Below, piece after piece: positions 27,242 to 35,931 of a stretch of DNA of 64,000 bases. Each line of letters starts with the position of its first letter. Positions within the stretch are counted from its first letter, which is position 1. The stretch covers positions 186,001-250,000 of the forward strand of contig CACVQR010000001.1 of assembly GCA_902756345.1 (NCBI GenBank), given 5' to 3'. Position numbers and translations under genes: made by a program. Below the pieces are notes generated by a model. That model made no database searches. It worked only from the letters and a program-made list of their open reading frames with translations, and was not told the DNA's origin. The stretch comes from Fibrobacter succinogenes. GTDB taxonomy: Bacteria > Fibrobacterota > Fibrobacteria > Fibrobacterales > Fibrobacteraceae.

Positions 27242-27889
27242 CTAATCCCTAAACTTCACTTCGAACGGTTGTTCCATGCCACAGAAGGGCACCGCCTTGC
27301 CCGCCTTTTCGGCAGGGCTAAACGTCATGCGGCCAAGAGCCTCTCGACCGGCCTGCGCAAGCCCAGAGCCAGCAGGAGATTCTTCCAGGACCTTGATGTC
27401 GTATGCCTTGCCGCTGACATCGACGCAAAAACTGAGTCGGAGCGTCGCATCGATTTCGTTATCGCGAATCTTGGGCGGCACCTGAAAATTCACCATGCTG
27501 CGGCTTTCGGGTTTCTTGTCCACATCGCCTTTTTCCGTCGAAAGCGCTCCGCCGCGGAAATCGGCCACCAAGTCGCGGCTGACGGCTGCGCCACCGTTAC
27601 CCGAAGCAGCCCCCAGGTTCATCGCAAAGCGCGGGCCCGCCTTGGGCGAGCGGGAATTTGATTTCATGCGATTCGGCTTGCGTGCGGGCTTTTTCTTTTC
27701 CACCTTTTTCTCGACTTCGTCAACCTTCTTAATCGCAATTTCGGTCTTGTTGTATTTCTTTTCATGAAAGACCTTGCCGCTCAAGAACAAGTTCGCCATC
27801 GTCACCGAGAACACGAGAAGCATACTCGCGAGAACCGCCGCAAGTAAAATGCTAAAACGCTTCACTATTTTTTTCAAATATCTAAACAT
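27242..27889 (-). CDS. tonB: TonB family energy transducer
   Basis: Transmits inner-membrane proton motive force to outer-membrane receptors. The 215-aa protein has an N-terminal membrane anchor (about residues 13-37), a Lys/Pro/Arg-rich spacer (KKKPARKPNRMKS, about 65-80), a glycine-rich stretch and a C-terminal TonB-like domain (ATLRLSFCVDVSGKAYDIKVLEESP, then REALGRMTFSPAEKAGKAV). The spacer is short for crossing the periplasm, as in TonB2-type proteins that rely on TtpC. Fifth gene of the operon, preceded by a 116-bp repeat-containing gap after exbD. Confidence 0.85.
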   Translation of the reverse strand: MFRYLKKIVKRFSILLAAVLASMLLVFSVTMANLFLSGKVFHEKKYNKTEIAIKKVDEVEKKVEKKKPARKPNRMKSNSRSPKAGPRFAMNLGAASGNGGAAVSRDLVADFRGGALSTEKGDVDKKPESRSMVNFQVPPKIRDNEIDATLRLSFCVDVSGKAYDIKVLEESPAGSGLAQAGREALGRMTFSPAEKAGKAVPFCGMEQPFEVKFRD

Positions 27890-27945
27890 ACAATCAAAAA
27901 AAATCTTACTTAGATCTTTCGACGCGCTCCGCGTGCTCCTGCGAA

Positions 27946-28020
27946 CCTAACTCAACTACAGAACTAAAGTTCTAAGTTTCGTATAGCTCAGGATGACACT
28001 ACGTGTCACTCCGCCTGAGC
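27946..28020. repeat. two adjacent palindromic elements in exbD-tonB gap
   Basis: 27946-27980 is a 7-bp-periodic inverted element: CCTAACT, CAACTAC, AGAACTA, then AAGTTCT, AAGTTTC. 27986-28020 is a nested hairpin: GCTCAGG/CCTGAGC outside and TGACAC/GTGTCA inside. The second hairpin covers the exbD stop (28006-28008) and its last four codons, so the element supplies the C-terminus of ExbD. It may attenuate or stabilise the operon mRNA. Confidence 0.6.
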
Positions 28021-28410
28021 CGCGATAGAGACCTTTTTTACTCCAGCCAAGTTGCACATGTCAATCACCTGCACCAACACGCCCGTTTCAGCCCCCTTGT
28101 CGGCAATCACCACCGCTTCGCGATCCGGAGCCTTCGCAAGCGACTGCTTCAAGATATCCTGCAAACTCGCCAAGTCTACCTGACGTTCGTTCATGTGAAT
28201 CGTGCCTTCGCGCGTAATGGCAATCAGCAAGTTCTCCTTTTCGAGCTGGCTTGCAGACTGTGCCTGCGGCTTCGTCACATCCACACCCGTTTCACGCGTA
28301 AACGAAGACGTCACCACAAAGAAAATGAGCAAGATGAACACGATATCCATCAGCGGGCCCATTTCGATGCCCATATCTTTCTGCTTTCTTCTCGGCAAAT
28401 TGAATTCCAT
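28006..28410 (-). CDS. exbD: ExbD/TolR family biopolymer transporter
   Basis: Inner-membrane partner of ExbB in the proton channel that drives TonB. It has 134 aa: a short cytoplasmic N-terminus (RRKQKDMGIEMGPLMDIVFILLIFF) with the conserved membrane Asp (D22), one TM segment and a periplasmic domain (AIVITREGTIH-type; VVIADKGAETGVLVQVIDMC). It fits the family length. Upstream lies exbB, with a palindromic repeat in the 59-bp gap. Confidence 0.93.
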   Translation of the reverse strand: MEFNLPRRKQKDMGIEMGPLMDIVFILLIFFVVTSSFTRETGVDVTKPQAQSASQLEKENLLIAITREGTIHMNERQVDLASLQDILKQSLAKAPDREAVVIADKGAETGVLVQVIDMCNLAGVKKVSIAAQAE

Positions 28411-28433
28411 AATACAATTCCTTCATTCCTGGA

Positions 28434-28467
28434 TTGCCACGGCTTCTTCCGAAGCCTCGCAATGACG
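28434..28467. repeat. CGTCATTGCGAG palindromic element, copy 2
   Basis: ATTGC-cac-GGCTTC pairs with GAAGCC-tc-GCAAT, and the 12-mer CTCGCAATGACG lies at 28456-28467. It sits between exbB and exbD within one operon, so the mRNA would carry a stable hairpin there. Confidence 0.7.
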
Positions 28468-28469
28468 AA

Positions 28470-29153
28470 TCACAGGCACTTACTCTCCACAAAATAATTC
28501 TCTATCACGGTCGCGCCGAGTTCCATCTTCTGGCGCAAAATTTCAACACGTTCATCCAGGCGCTGTTTCAAGAGCGTAAGCGGGAATGCGACAAGCAAGC
28601 CACTCTGCGTCGAGATCAACGCTTCGGAAATTCCATCGGCCATGAGCACCGGGTTCTGGTTTCCGTAAAGCGTAATCACCTCAAAAGTCGAGACCATGCC
28701 CGTCACGGTTCCAAGGAGCCCCAGAAGCGGCGCTGCCGAGGCCATCACAGACACAATGTGGTTTCCTTGTTCCATGTAGCGTACCGTTTTCATCATGCGT
28801 ACTTGCATGTAGTCGCGGAATCCTTCAGGATTTTCCTTCGCCACATCAATGGCATAACTCAGCTCGCGGCCCAAAAGTCCGCCACGCTTGCGGAGCCTGC
28901 GTAATGCCTTCTCGACGCTCGGGGGTTCGGCATTCTTTTCGTATTCTTCGTTACCGCCGTTCAAGTCAAGACGCATGCGCTTGATGACCTTGTGAATATC
29001 GGCACGGAAGAAATCACTCCCGATACGGAACCAGCTCGAAAACAGAAAGTAGAATCCGATAACGCCTGCCAAGAGAATCGGGAGCATGACCACGCCACCC
29101 GCCTGGTAAGTGTTCTGCAGAGATTCCAGGAATATGTAATGGGTGTTAGACAT
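28470..29153 (-). CDS. exbB: MotA/TolQ/ExbB proton channel protein
   Basis: A 227-aa inner-membrane proton channel subunit with three TM segments (LPILLAGVIGFYFLF near residue 20; ASAAPLLGLLGTVTGMVSTF near 135; a third around SGLLVAFPLTLLK). The conserved PLLGLLGTVTGM signature is present. Third gene of the DUF3450-ttpC-exbB-exbD-tonB-TPR operon, 6 bp after ttpC. Confidence 0.92.
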   Translation of the reverse strand: MSNTHYIFLESLQNTYQAGGVVMLPILLAGVIGFYFLFSSWFRIGSDFFRADIHKVIKRMRLDLNGGNEEYEKNAEPPSVEKALRRLRKRGGLLGRELSYAIDVAKENPEGFRDYMQVRMMKTVRYMEQGNHIVSVMASAAPLLGLLGTVTGMVSTFEVITLYGNQNPVLMADGISEALISTQSGLLVAFPLTLLKQRLDERVEILRQKMELGATVIENYFVESKCL

Positions 29154-29159
29154 GCCCGC

Positions 29160-30722
29160 TTACGCTTCCTTCCCGAAAATCCTGTTCAACAGCGAGGTAC
29201 TCTGCACATACATTTCGCTCGTGACCTTTTCAATCTTTTCGCTCAAAAGGCCGTGCAAGATCATCACCGGAATGGCAATCACAAGGCCCGTTTCCGTCGT
29301 CACCAGGGCTTCGGAAATACCGCCAGCCAAAACGCGGGCGTCGTTCGTACCGACTTCGGTAATCACGGTAAAGAGCGTAATGATACCGGTCACCGTACCG
29401 AGCAAGCCAAGCAGCGGAGCAATCGTTCCCATGGCCGCCAACAGGCCCATGCGGCGTTCCAATTTCGGCTGTTCACGCAACATCGCTTCTTGCAGCGAGC
29501 GTTCAGCATCTTCGCGTTTGTCGCGGGCGCGGTTCAGCACCGCAAACAATACCAGCGAAAGGCTTGTTTCCTTTTTCAGGCAAAGGTTCGCGGCATCTTC
29601 GTAACGGGATTCCTTGACAAGCGCATTCAACTTTTTCAAGAAGCGGCGGCCCAAATGTCCGCGGAAAGTCAACACCAGGAAGCGTTCCAAGCAAAGGAGC
29701 AACGCAAAGATCGCCACCAGCATGAGCGGGTACATCACGATACCGCCCTTCTTGAAGAATTCCTTGAACTGTTCGGTCATCGTGAGTTCCTTGGTGTCTG
29801 TAATCGCATTCTTGATAGCCTTATTCTGGAGCACATCCAGCGGAATCACAATCGTCGGCGTCGCATTTTCGCCAGCGGAACCGGCCTGCACCACGGCCTG
29901 CTTTACGTTTCCGGCCATTTCGGGCGGGAGCGTCGCATTCCATTCGAACACCTTGCCCTGCAAGGCACCAGAGCGCAGCAATGCCTGCACGTCACCGTTA
30001 TCTTGTGCGACTTCGCCGAGGAACACGGTACCCAGGCGCAAACGGTTCACGTTTACATCGGGACGGCTCCCCACCTGCGAAGTTTCGCGTCCGTAGAACT
30101 GCGTATAAGTCAGTTCATGGCGGATCAGCAAATCGTCCATGTAGCTCTGCACCGCACCAATCGTATTCGGCGTCGCCTTTTCGGCTTCGTTAGAGGCTTG
30201 CTTCAGGCGAATCAGGCGACCGTTCATGCCCACCGGGTAATCGCCCATGGCATCGCCAAGCGTCTTGTCGATCGAAAGTTTCACCTGCGTATTCAATGCC
30301 TCGTAGGCCGATTCTTCGGACTGCGCACGCTCTTCGGCTTCTTCGGTCAAGCTCTTGCTTGCCGCCACTTCTTCGCTCACGCGGCCAAGATCGGTCGAGA
30401 GCTTGGAATAGCGGGCATCCAGTTCGCGCGAGGCGGCCTGGTGTTCTTCGGTCAACTGGGATTCGGCATAACGCTTGCGCCAGTGTTCGGCTTCAAGCTT
30501 TTCTAGCGAATCAGCCTTCTGCAGGCGAATGCGGGTCAAAGCCTCCACTTCGCGCTGCAAGTTGCGAACTTCTTCGGTCTGCAGGGAATCCTTGATTCGG
30601 GCCTGGTCTTCGGCAGAGGCCTTGCTTTCGCCCGAACCCGACCACGGCCACGCAAATGCAGAAGATGCCGAGAGGAACAGAACTGCAGCAAAGACACCAT
30701 TACACATTTTCACATTAAACAT
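29160..30722 (-). CDS. TtpC-like ExbB-family protein with long periplasmic region
   Basis: A 520-aa protein: signal peptide (cleavage near AFA, residue 24), a ~150-residue coiled coil (residues about 35-160), a beta-rich periplasmic part, then a C-terminal MotA/TolQ/ExbB domain with TM segments (GGIVMYPLMLVAIFALLLC; MGTIAPLLGLLGTVTGIITLF). This matches TtpC of Vibrio TonB2 systems, where a second, larger ExbB-like protein links the short TonB to energy. Its ATG overlaps the DUF3450 stop (TAATG). The gene symbol is left blank because only architecture supports it. Confidence 0.85.
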   Translation of the reverse strand: MFNVKMCNGVFAAVLFLSASSAFAWPWSGSGESKASAEDQARIKDSLQTEEVRNLQREVEALTRIRLQKADSLEKLEAEHWRKRYAESQLTEEHQAASRELDARYSKLSTDLGRVSEEVAASKSLTEEAEERAQSEESAYEALNTQVKLSIDKTLGDAMGDYPVGMNGRLIRLKQASNEAEKATPNTIGAVQSYMDDLLIRHELTYTQFYGRETSQVGSRPDVNVNRLRLGTVFLGEVAQDNGDVQALLRSGALQGKVFEWNATLPPEMAGNVKQAVVQAGSAGENATPTIVIPLDVLQNKAIKNAITDTKELTMTEQFKEFFKKGGIVMYPLMLVAIFALLLCLERFLVLTFRGHLGRRFLKKLNALVKESRYEDAANLCLKKETSLSLVLFAVLNRARDKREDAERSLQEAMLREQPKLERRMGLLAAMGTIAPLLGLLGTVTGIITLFTVITEVGTNDARVLAGGISEALVTTETGLVIAIPVMILHGLLSEKIEKVTSEMYVQSTSLLNRIFGKEA

Positions 30723-31558
30723 TATCTATCACTCCCCACCACAGAAAGGCTTACGGGCAGCTTCACGACCTGAGGCGGCTTTTTCGCCTGCTTCACGTCG
30801 AGCGCGAGTTTTACCGCAGCACGTTCTTCCAGATTCAAGTCTTCGTTCCATTCGTAAACAATCTTGCCGTCCACCATCTTGCGCACGAGCGTTCCGAAAA
30901 CGGTACCGTTGTCGTCGCTGTAAACCATCCACTGGTTACCAATGCGCAGAATCGCCGCATTAATGAGTTCACCGTCTTTACGGGTCAGCGGGCTGTTGAT
31001 GATTGCCACTTCGTCACCGAACTTGGTTTCTTCGGCAACAAGCGACTTCAGGCGAGAAAAGGCTTCTTCTTCGCTGGCGTTACCGCTTTCGATATCGCGG
31101 GTGAGCGATTTGACGCGGTCAAGTCTGCTTTCGCGTTCCCACGGGAGCGTCTGTGCGACTTGAGCTTCTAAACGCTTGCTGATGCCCGCGAGTTCTTCGC
31201 GCAGGGCCTTGCGCTTGGCGGCTACATTGTCGCTCTTGTTTTTGGCGCGGGCCTGCTTGCCCCGTTCCGTCTGGAGTTCTGCAGCCACGTTCTTGATTTT
31301 CACATTCAAGGTATCGATTTCGCTACGACGGCGTTCCGTGTCGGCCTTGTAACGGGCCTGCAACGTCTTGTAACGGGAATCGTCCGCCTTGAGCATCGAA
31401 TCGGTCGAGGCAATCTGGCGGTTCAATTTCTGGATTTCGGAATTCAGCTTGTCTTTTTCCAGCTTCAAGTCGCGAATTTCAGCGTCGCGGTCGGCAAACG
31501 CCACTCCCGAAAGGAGCATCACGACAAGCGTCAACGGTAATAATTTCAGTCGTTTCAT
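30722..31558 (-). CDS. DUF3450-like periplasmic coiled-coil protein
   Basis: First gene of the TtpC/TonB operon. About 278 aa from the ATG at 31558, where GGAAAG precedes the start and a signal peptide follows immediately (MKRLKLLPLTLVVMLLSG, cleaved near AFA). Earlier in-frame starts would only add 18 residues. Residues about 20-145 form a long coiled coil, and the C-terminal part (INAAILRIGNQWMVYSDDNG) fits DUF3450, the usual partner of TtpC. The gene lies downstream of a candidate ECF promoter (31600-31627), about 40 bp before the start. Confidence 0.83.
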   Translation of the reverse strand: MKRLKLLPLTLVVMLLSGVAFADRDAEIRDLKLEKDKLNSEIQKLNRQIASTDSMLKADDSRYKTLQARYKADTERRRSEIDTLNVKIKNVAAELQTERGKQARAKNKSDNVAAKRKALREELAGISKRLEAQVAQTLPWERESRLDRVKSLTRDIESGNASEEEAFSRLKSLVAEETKFGDEVAIINSPLTRKDGELINAAILRIGNQWMVYSDDNGTVFGTLVRKMVDGKIVYEWNEDLNLEERAAVKLALDVKQAKKPPQVVKLPVSLSVVGSDR

Positions 31559-31599
31559 AACTTTCCGCAATAAGTGAGACATCAAAATTACATAATTAA

Positions 31600-31627
31600 A
31601 ACACCCGGCCAAAACAAAAGTGTTACC
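31600..31627 (-). promoter_or_regulatory. candidate ECF promoter of TtpC/TonB operon
   Basis: On the minus strand GGTAACAC (31627-31620), 15 bp, then GTGTT (31604-31600). The same 8-15-5 arrangement occurs at 35834-35861, 39980-40007 and 52221-52248, each upstream of a minus-strand gene. The downstream TAATTATGTAA is shared with the 35834 site. Confidence 0.7.
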
Positions 31628-31688
31628 GATATATCAAAAAAACTTTAGCGTTTGGCCCCATCCGGCGCCCCATTCCGCCCCTTTTTAA

Positions 31689-31717
31689 TTGACATGAACC
31701 GGCCTTCAAGGTATATT
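31689..31717 (+). promoter_or_regulatory. sigma-70 promoter of ldcA-like gene
   Basis: Perfect -35 TTGACA (31689-31694), a 17-bp spacer and -10 TATATT (31712-31717), 28 bp before the ATG at 31745 with AAGAAGGT as ribosome site. Confidence 0.8.
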
Positions 31718-31744
31718 TATGTTTACAAAATTAAGAAGGTGATT

Positions 31745-32881
31745 ATGGATATTAAAAAAATTTGCACTTTCAGTGCTATTGTTGCCCTATGTTTCCTTTC
31801 CGCCTGTAGCGACGACGGCTCCACTGGCGCCATAGAATGGCCCGGAGAAAAAACGGCTCCGCTCGCCGAATGCACAATGCCAGCATTCCTGAAAAAAGGC
31901 GACAAAATCGCCTTGATTTCGCCCTCGTACACCACTCCCGATTCCAACATTCAAAAGACCGCCGACGTCATCAAGGACTGGGGATTCACGCCCGTTATCG
32001 GCAAGAATGTAGACAAACTCGATGCTGGCAAATACGCTGGCACCGCCGAAGAACGCGCCGATGACTTTATCGCCGCCCTCAAGGACACAAGCATCAAGGC
32101 AATCCTTGCAAACCGCGGCGGCTACGGCACCATTCAACTGGTCGATCTCATCGATCCCAAGCTCGTGAAAAAAAATCCCAAGTGGCTTATTGGCTATAGC
32201 GACATCACCACGCTACACGCCATGCAGACCAAGGCAGGCGTCATGAGCATTCACGGCACCATGAGTTCCAGCATCGCCAAAACCGCAGGCAAAGACGACA
32301 ACAGCACACTCCTACGCGACTTGCTCAAGGGCGAAGTGCCGACTTACAAAGTCCCCAAGCACAAGTATAACCAGAAGGGCAAAGCCGAAGGCATTCTCGT
32401 GGGCGGCAACATGACCACCTTCGTACCGCTCATCGGCGCAAGCGACATCGACGTTTTCCAGAACGACGGAATCATCTTGTTCATGGAAGAAATCGGCGAG
32501 AACCTGCGTAACATCGACCGCATGTTCCATTCCATCGAGTTGCACGGTGTCATGGAAAATGTACGCGGCGTGATTCTCGGCGAATTTGTAGATTCCGGCA
32601 CCGATCTCGACTACGAAAGCACCGAAGCCATGCTTTCAAGCTACCTCAAGAAATACGACATTCCTGTCATGTGTGGATTCCCCGCCGGTCACGACGACGT
32701 AAACCTGCCGCTCGTGATGGGCGCAAAAGTCAAATTAGACGTAAACGACAAAGGCGCCACACTCGCCTTTGACATCGGCGGCAAAAACAAAGACATCGAT
32801 ACAGACAAACTCACAAACAAGACTACCCTTTCGAATGCGATTCGCCTGATGCTTTCGGGTAAGATTTTTTCAATTGAATAA
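31745..32881 (+). CDS. LD-carboxypeptidase family (S66) lipoprotein
   Basis: Serine peptidase of family S66 (LdcA type), expected to cut the L,D bond before the terminal D-Ala of murein tetrapeptides. About 378 aa from the ATG at 31745 (ribosome site AAGAAGGT). Lipobox LSAC with Cys21 suggests a periplasmic, membrane-anchored form, whereas E. coli LdcA is cytoplasmic. Family motifs: ANRGGYGT (about residues 122-129), GYSDITTLHAM with the nucleophile Ser152, EEIGENLRNIDRM with the catalytic Glu and AGHDDVNLPLVMG with the His. It is followed 14 bp later by a GH3/NagZ-like lipoprotein, a natural murein-turnover partner. Confidence 0.87.
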   Translation: MDIKKICTFSAIVALCFLSACSDDGSTGAIEWPGEKTAPLAECTMPAFLKKGDKIALISPSYTTPDSNIQKTADVIKDWGFTPVIGKNVDKLDAGKYAGTAEERADDFIAALKDTSIKAILANRGGYGTIQLVDLIDPKLVKKNPKWLIGYSDITTLHAMQTKAGVMSIHGTMSSSIAKTAGKDDNSTLLRDLLKGEVPTYKVPKHKYNQKGKAEGILVGGNMTTFVPLIGASDIDVFQNDGIILFMEEIGENLRNIDRMFHSIELHGVMENVRGVILGEFVDSGTDLDYESTEAMLSSYLKKYDIPVMCGFPAGHDDVNLPLVMGAKVKLDVNDKGATLAFDIGGKNKDIDTDKLTNKTTLSNAIRLMLSGKIFSIE

Positions 32882-32895
32882 TTTTTGAGGTGTTT

Positions 32896-34077
32896 ATGGA
32901 TTTCAAGAAAAACGTCATTGCGAGCATCGCGCGACATTCCATTTTTGCATTATCGTTAACCTTGACGCTTGTCGCCTGCGGTGATGATTCTTCGTCATCG
33001 CCTTCTGACGATTCTAAAGAAAGCGCCACGATTGACGTAAGCAAGATGTCGATTCGCGAAAAAGTGGGACAGATGTTCTTCATTCGCCCCGAAGCGCTTG
33101 ACACGAGCATTCACTGGAACGAATACGCGGAACTTCCAGATTACAAACTGCAGCACGTGAACAAGACCATGCTCGCCATCAACAAGGACTACCCCATTGG
33201 CGGCATGATTCTTTACGCCCACAATATTGTAGACGAAGACCAGCTCGGCGAATTCATCGCCGAAATCAGGGAACTGAACGGCTCTCCACTCCTTGCCATC
33301 GACGAAGAAGGCGGCCGCGTCGCCCGTATCGCGAACAACGAGAACTTTGACGTTCCCAAGTACGAAAGCATGGCCGCCATTGCCGAAAGCGGCGACCCGA
33401 ACGAAGCCTACAAGGCGGCGTTCACCATCGGAAGCTACATCAAGGAATACGGTTTCGACATCGACTACGCCCCGGTCGCCGACGTGAACACGAACTCTGA
33501 AAACATCGTCATCGGGGCGCGCGCCTTCTCGGACGATCCCGAGACCGCCGCCGATTTTGTGGTAAGTTACCTCAACGGCCTCGATTCCGCAGGCATTATC
33601 GGCACGCTCAAGCATTTCCCTGGCCACGGCGACGTAAAGACCGACACGCATTCCGGCTACGCCGAGACCAACAAGACCTGGAAAGAAATGCTCAAATGCG
33701 AAATGATCCCGTTCAAGGCCGGCATCAAGGCAGGCGCCCAGATGATCATGACCGCCCACATCGCGGCTCCGAAAGTCACTGGCGACGATCTGCCCGCGAC
33801 ACTTTCTCCTGTCATTCTGCAAGATAAGCTCCGCGGCGAACTCGGTTTCAAGGGAGTCATCGTGACCGACGCCATGGATATGGGCGCTATCACCACGCAA
33901 TTCGGCAACGCCGAAGCCGCCATCAAGTCGATTCAGGCAGGTGTCGACGTGGTGCTTTGCTCCCGCGAATTTACGCAGGTATTTGACGCTGTCGTCAAGG
34001 CCGTCGAAAAGGGCGACATCAAAGAAACCCGCATCGACGAAAGCGTCAAGCGCATCCTCGCGTTAAAGAAGAAATAA
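32896..34077 (+). CDS. GH3 beta-N-acetylhexosaminidase-like lipoprotein
   Basis: Glycoside hydrolase family 3, NagZ-like, expected to release terminal N-acetylglucosamine from murein fragments. 393 aa from the ATG at 32896 (GAGGTG site; a GTG at 32890 is less likely). Lipobox LVAC with Cys28 makes it a lipoprotein. NagZ hallmarks are IDEEGGRVARI (about residue 135) and KHFPGHGDVKTDTH, which carries the catalytic Asp-His loop, plus MTAHIAAP and VTDAMDMGAI with the nucleophile Asp. Probably co-transcribed with the S66 gene. Its signal peptide contains the CGTCATTGCGAG repeat, encoding NVIAS. Confidence 0.87.
   Translation: MDFKKNVIASIARHSIFALSLTLTLVACGDDSSSSPSDDSKESATIDVSKMSIREKVGQMFFIRPEALDTSIHWNEYAELPDYKLQHVNKTMLAINKDYPIGGMILYAHNIVDEDQLGEFIAEIRELNGSPLLAIDEEGGRVARIANNENFDVPKYESMAAIAESGDPNEAYKAAFTIGSYIKEYGFDIDYAPVADVNTNSENIVIGARAFSDDPETAADFVVSYLNGLDSAGIIGTLKHFPGHGDVKTDTHSGYAETNKTWKEMLKCEMIPFKAGIKAGAQMIMTAHIAAPKVTGDDLPATLSPVILQDKLRGELGFKGVIVTDAMDMGAITTQFGNAEAAIKSIQAGVDVVLCSREFTQVFDAVVKAVEKGDIKETRIDESVKRILALKKK
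32913..32924. repeat. CGTCATTGCGAG element, copy 3 in nagZ-like signal peptide
   Basis: The 12-mer shared with 10475-10486 and 28456-28467 lies in frame within the n-region of the lipoprotein signal, followed by a GCGCGAC motif. Only part of the palindrome is retained. Confidence 0.55.
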
Positions 34078-34108
34078 CTCTTCAGCATTCACAAAACTTG
34101 CATACAGA

Positions 34109-34138
34109 AAGAGCCCCGGCTTTATTGCTGGGGCTCTT
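34109..34138. terminator. bidirectional terminator
   Basis: AAGAGCCCC (34109-34117) pairs perfectly with GGGGCTCTT (34130-34138). It sits between the converging nagZ-like gene and the 547-aa lipoprotein gene. Confidence 0.88.
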
Positions 34139-34163
34139 GTCTTACAAACTTATTGCCATAACG

Positions 34164-35807
34164 TTACTGGCATTTCATGCGACCGTCTTTCTGCTTTTCG
34201 CACCAGTTGTCACAAATAGCGGGGTGATAATAGTTGCAAACATTCTGAACTTCGCGCTGGAAAATGCTGGACTTTTGCTCTTGCAAATAATAGCGGCTAA
34301 CAAGCGCACTCTTGCACTGTTCCATATCGGGCCAGCCACGGTCAGCACACCACAACCACAAATATTCCTTGCAGCTGTTTTTTTCCGGGCTTTCGATACA
34401 CTGCTGATACAATCCGTAACAGTCGGCAATTTTATTGTTTTCAAAGTTGCTCGCCACGCAGTAACGCTTGAGTCCATCGGAATAGGCCATAAACTTTTCA
34501 CCTTCGCCAATCGTGTCGGGCAAGAACAGCGACCACTTGGTCGTATCGAGCATCATGGCGGCCTTCACGTGCGAGGCATAGCAAGTCTTTAGATGCCGGT
34601 TATGGACTGAATCCCTATATTCCTTATACGCACGTTCATTCAGCGATATCAAATCGTCATAATAACCATCATATTCATAGTCTAAAGAAGCGCAGGCAAC
34701 ATCCTGATACAACCTGCACCCTCTCGAATCCCAGCTATCGGAGTTGTCACCACTGGCATTATCGCAATTGCTTAAAGCAATATGACTCATGCTAACACCG
34801 TTGCCTTCCACATACAAGCTAATAGTTGTCTTGGACATACCGCTAAACACGCCCATACCGTTCTTGATGTTTGATTCCGGAACAACACGCGAATCATTGA
34901 ACGACTCCGTCACCTTCGTTTCGTAATCGACATAGGCCGCATCGGTGGAATAGAAATCCACATAGATTTCGCCCAAAGGCATCATCATGTTCATCAGGTA
35001 AAGCGTATCGAGCATGTTGTAACCGCCAACCCAGCGGTTCATGGAAAAGCCCAAATTCTCACGTCTTTCAAGCGGATCGTGCATCGCAATACCGCGATAC
35101 CCTTCGTCATCTTCGCTTGTAAGGCCTTTAAGCATGTTATTAATAGTGGTCTTCTGCGATTCCGCATTCTTGATACCGTAACGCAGAACCGAAATGGCAC
35201 CCGCTACTTCGCGATCAAAATCCACCGCGCACTTGACAAATTCCATATCCATCGGAAATTCCAGAAACTTAACTCTAAATTCAGGATTCTTTTCGTCGTA
35301 AGGAAGCCACTCGTAGTCCCCATTTTGCAAAGGAACATTCAACCCCTTGATCCTTACAGGAGTCGGAATAGTCGCCTCGGCCGTGTACCTGGATTTAGCC
35401 TTATGGCCTGAACTATCCCATTCAAAGTAGGCATCCATGGTGTAGGACTTGCCCACCACGCCCATGTAATCCGAAGAAAAACAATTCGGCTTGTCTCTAT
35501 AGGCCCACAAAACAATTGTCGTATCAACATCTTCGTCGTTGGTAGTCCTTTTAAAATAGCCCTTCACCGTCACGTAGGCGCTATCATAAAAGGCAAAATC
35601 CTTAGAAGAAGTTTCGTCGAGTTCATATATTTTCGAAAAACAGATTTCGGGATTTTCGTCAGCCACAATGGTGCCGTAAGTGAAAATACCCGTGTAGACA
35701 TCGCGCTTTTCAGGATAGTAATCCCAGGGGCCATGAAAGTCGCTACAGGCCGCAAGGAACAATGCGGTCAAAAGCAATGAGCAACAGATTGCAAGTTTAT
35801 TCTTCAT
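34164..35807 (-). CDS. large lipoprotein of unknown function, ECF-promoter linked
   Basis: 547 aa from the ATG at 35807 (AAGGA 5 bp upstream; the TTG at 35819 is weaker). Signal MKNKLAICCSLLLTALF, lipobox LAAC, Cys21. The mature part begins HGPWDYYPEKRDVYTG and has many Tyr, Asp and Cys residues. The last ~110 residues hold about ten cysteines in short helices (KNSCKEYLWLWCADRGW, MEQCKSALVSRYY), suggesting disulphide-stabilised repeats. The N-terminal beta-rich half faintly recalls DUF4249 lipoproteins that accompany TonB receptors, but I cannot confirm this. It shares its promoter motif with the TonB receptor and the TonB operon. Function unknown. Confidence 0.8.
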   Translation of the reverse strand: MKNKLAICCSLLLTALFLAACSDFHGPWDYYPEKRDVYTGIFTYGTIVADENPEICFSKIYELDETSSKDFAFYDSAYVTVKGYFKRTTNDEDVDTTIVLWAYRDKPNCFSSDYMGVVGKSYTMDAYFEWDSSGHKAKSRYTAEATIPTPVRIKGLNVPLQNGDYEWLPYDEKNPEFRVKFLEFPMDMEFVKCAVDFDREVAGAISVLRYGIKNAESQKTTINNMLKGLTSEDDEGYRGIAMHDPLERRENLGFSMNRWVGGYNMLDTLYLMNMMMPLGEIYVDFYSTDAAYVDYETKVTESFNDSRVVPESNIKNGMGVFSGMSKTTISLYVEGNGVSMSHIALSNCDNASGDNSDSWDSRGCRLYQDVACASLDYEYDGYYDDLISLNERAYKEYRDSVHNRHLKTCYASHVKAAMMLDTTKWSLFLPDTIGEGEKFMAYSDGLKRYCVASNFENNKIADCYGLYQQCIESPEKNSCKEYLWLWCADRGWPDMEQCKSALVSRYYLQEQKSSIFQREVQNVCNYYHPAICDNWCEKQKDGRMKCQ

Positions 35808-35833
35808 CGGGTCCTTCAAATTTACATAATTAG

Positions 35834-35861
35834 AACACCCAAACCCCTAAAAAGTGTTACC
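35834..35861 (-). promoter_or_regulatory. candidate ECF promoter of 547-aa lipoprotein
   Basis: GGTAACAC (35861-35854), 15 bp, GTGTT (35838-35834) on the minus strand. It lies 27 bp upstream of the ATG and is followed by CTAATTATGTAA, as at the 31600 site. Confidence 0.7.
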
Positions 35862-35880
35862 CACCGCAAGTAATTTTCAC

Positions 35881-35911
35881 AAAAAAAACCGCCCCTTTTT
35901 AGGGAGCGGTT
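35881..35911 (-). terminator. terminator of NSS symporter gene
   Basis: On the minus strand AACCGC (35911-35906) plus CCC pairs with GGGGCGGTT (35895-35887), followed by eight T residues; 21 bp after the symporter stop. Confidence 0.88.
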
Positions 35912-35931
35912 CTTCGTCGCATCGAATTGAC

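Noticed and set aside
28992-30506. 504-codon open frame antisense to the TtpC-like gene
   Set aside because: His/Arg/Gln-rich composition typical of an antisense shadow; the minus-strand gene has full family support.
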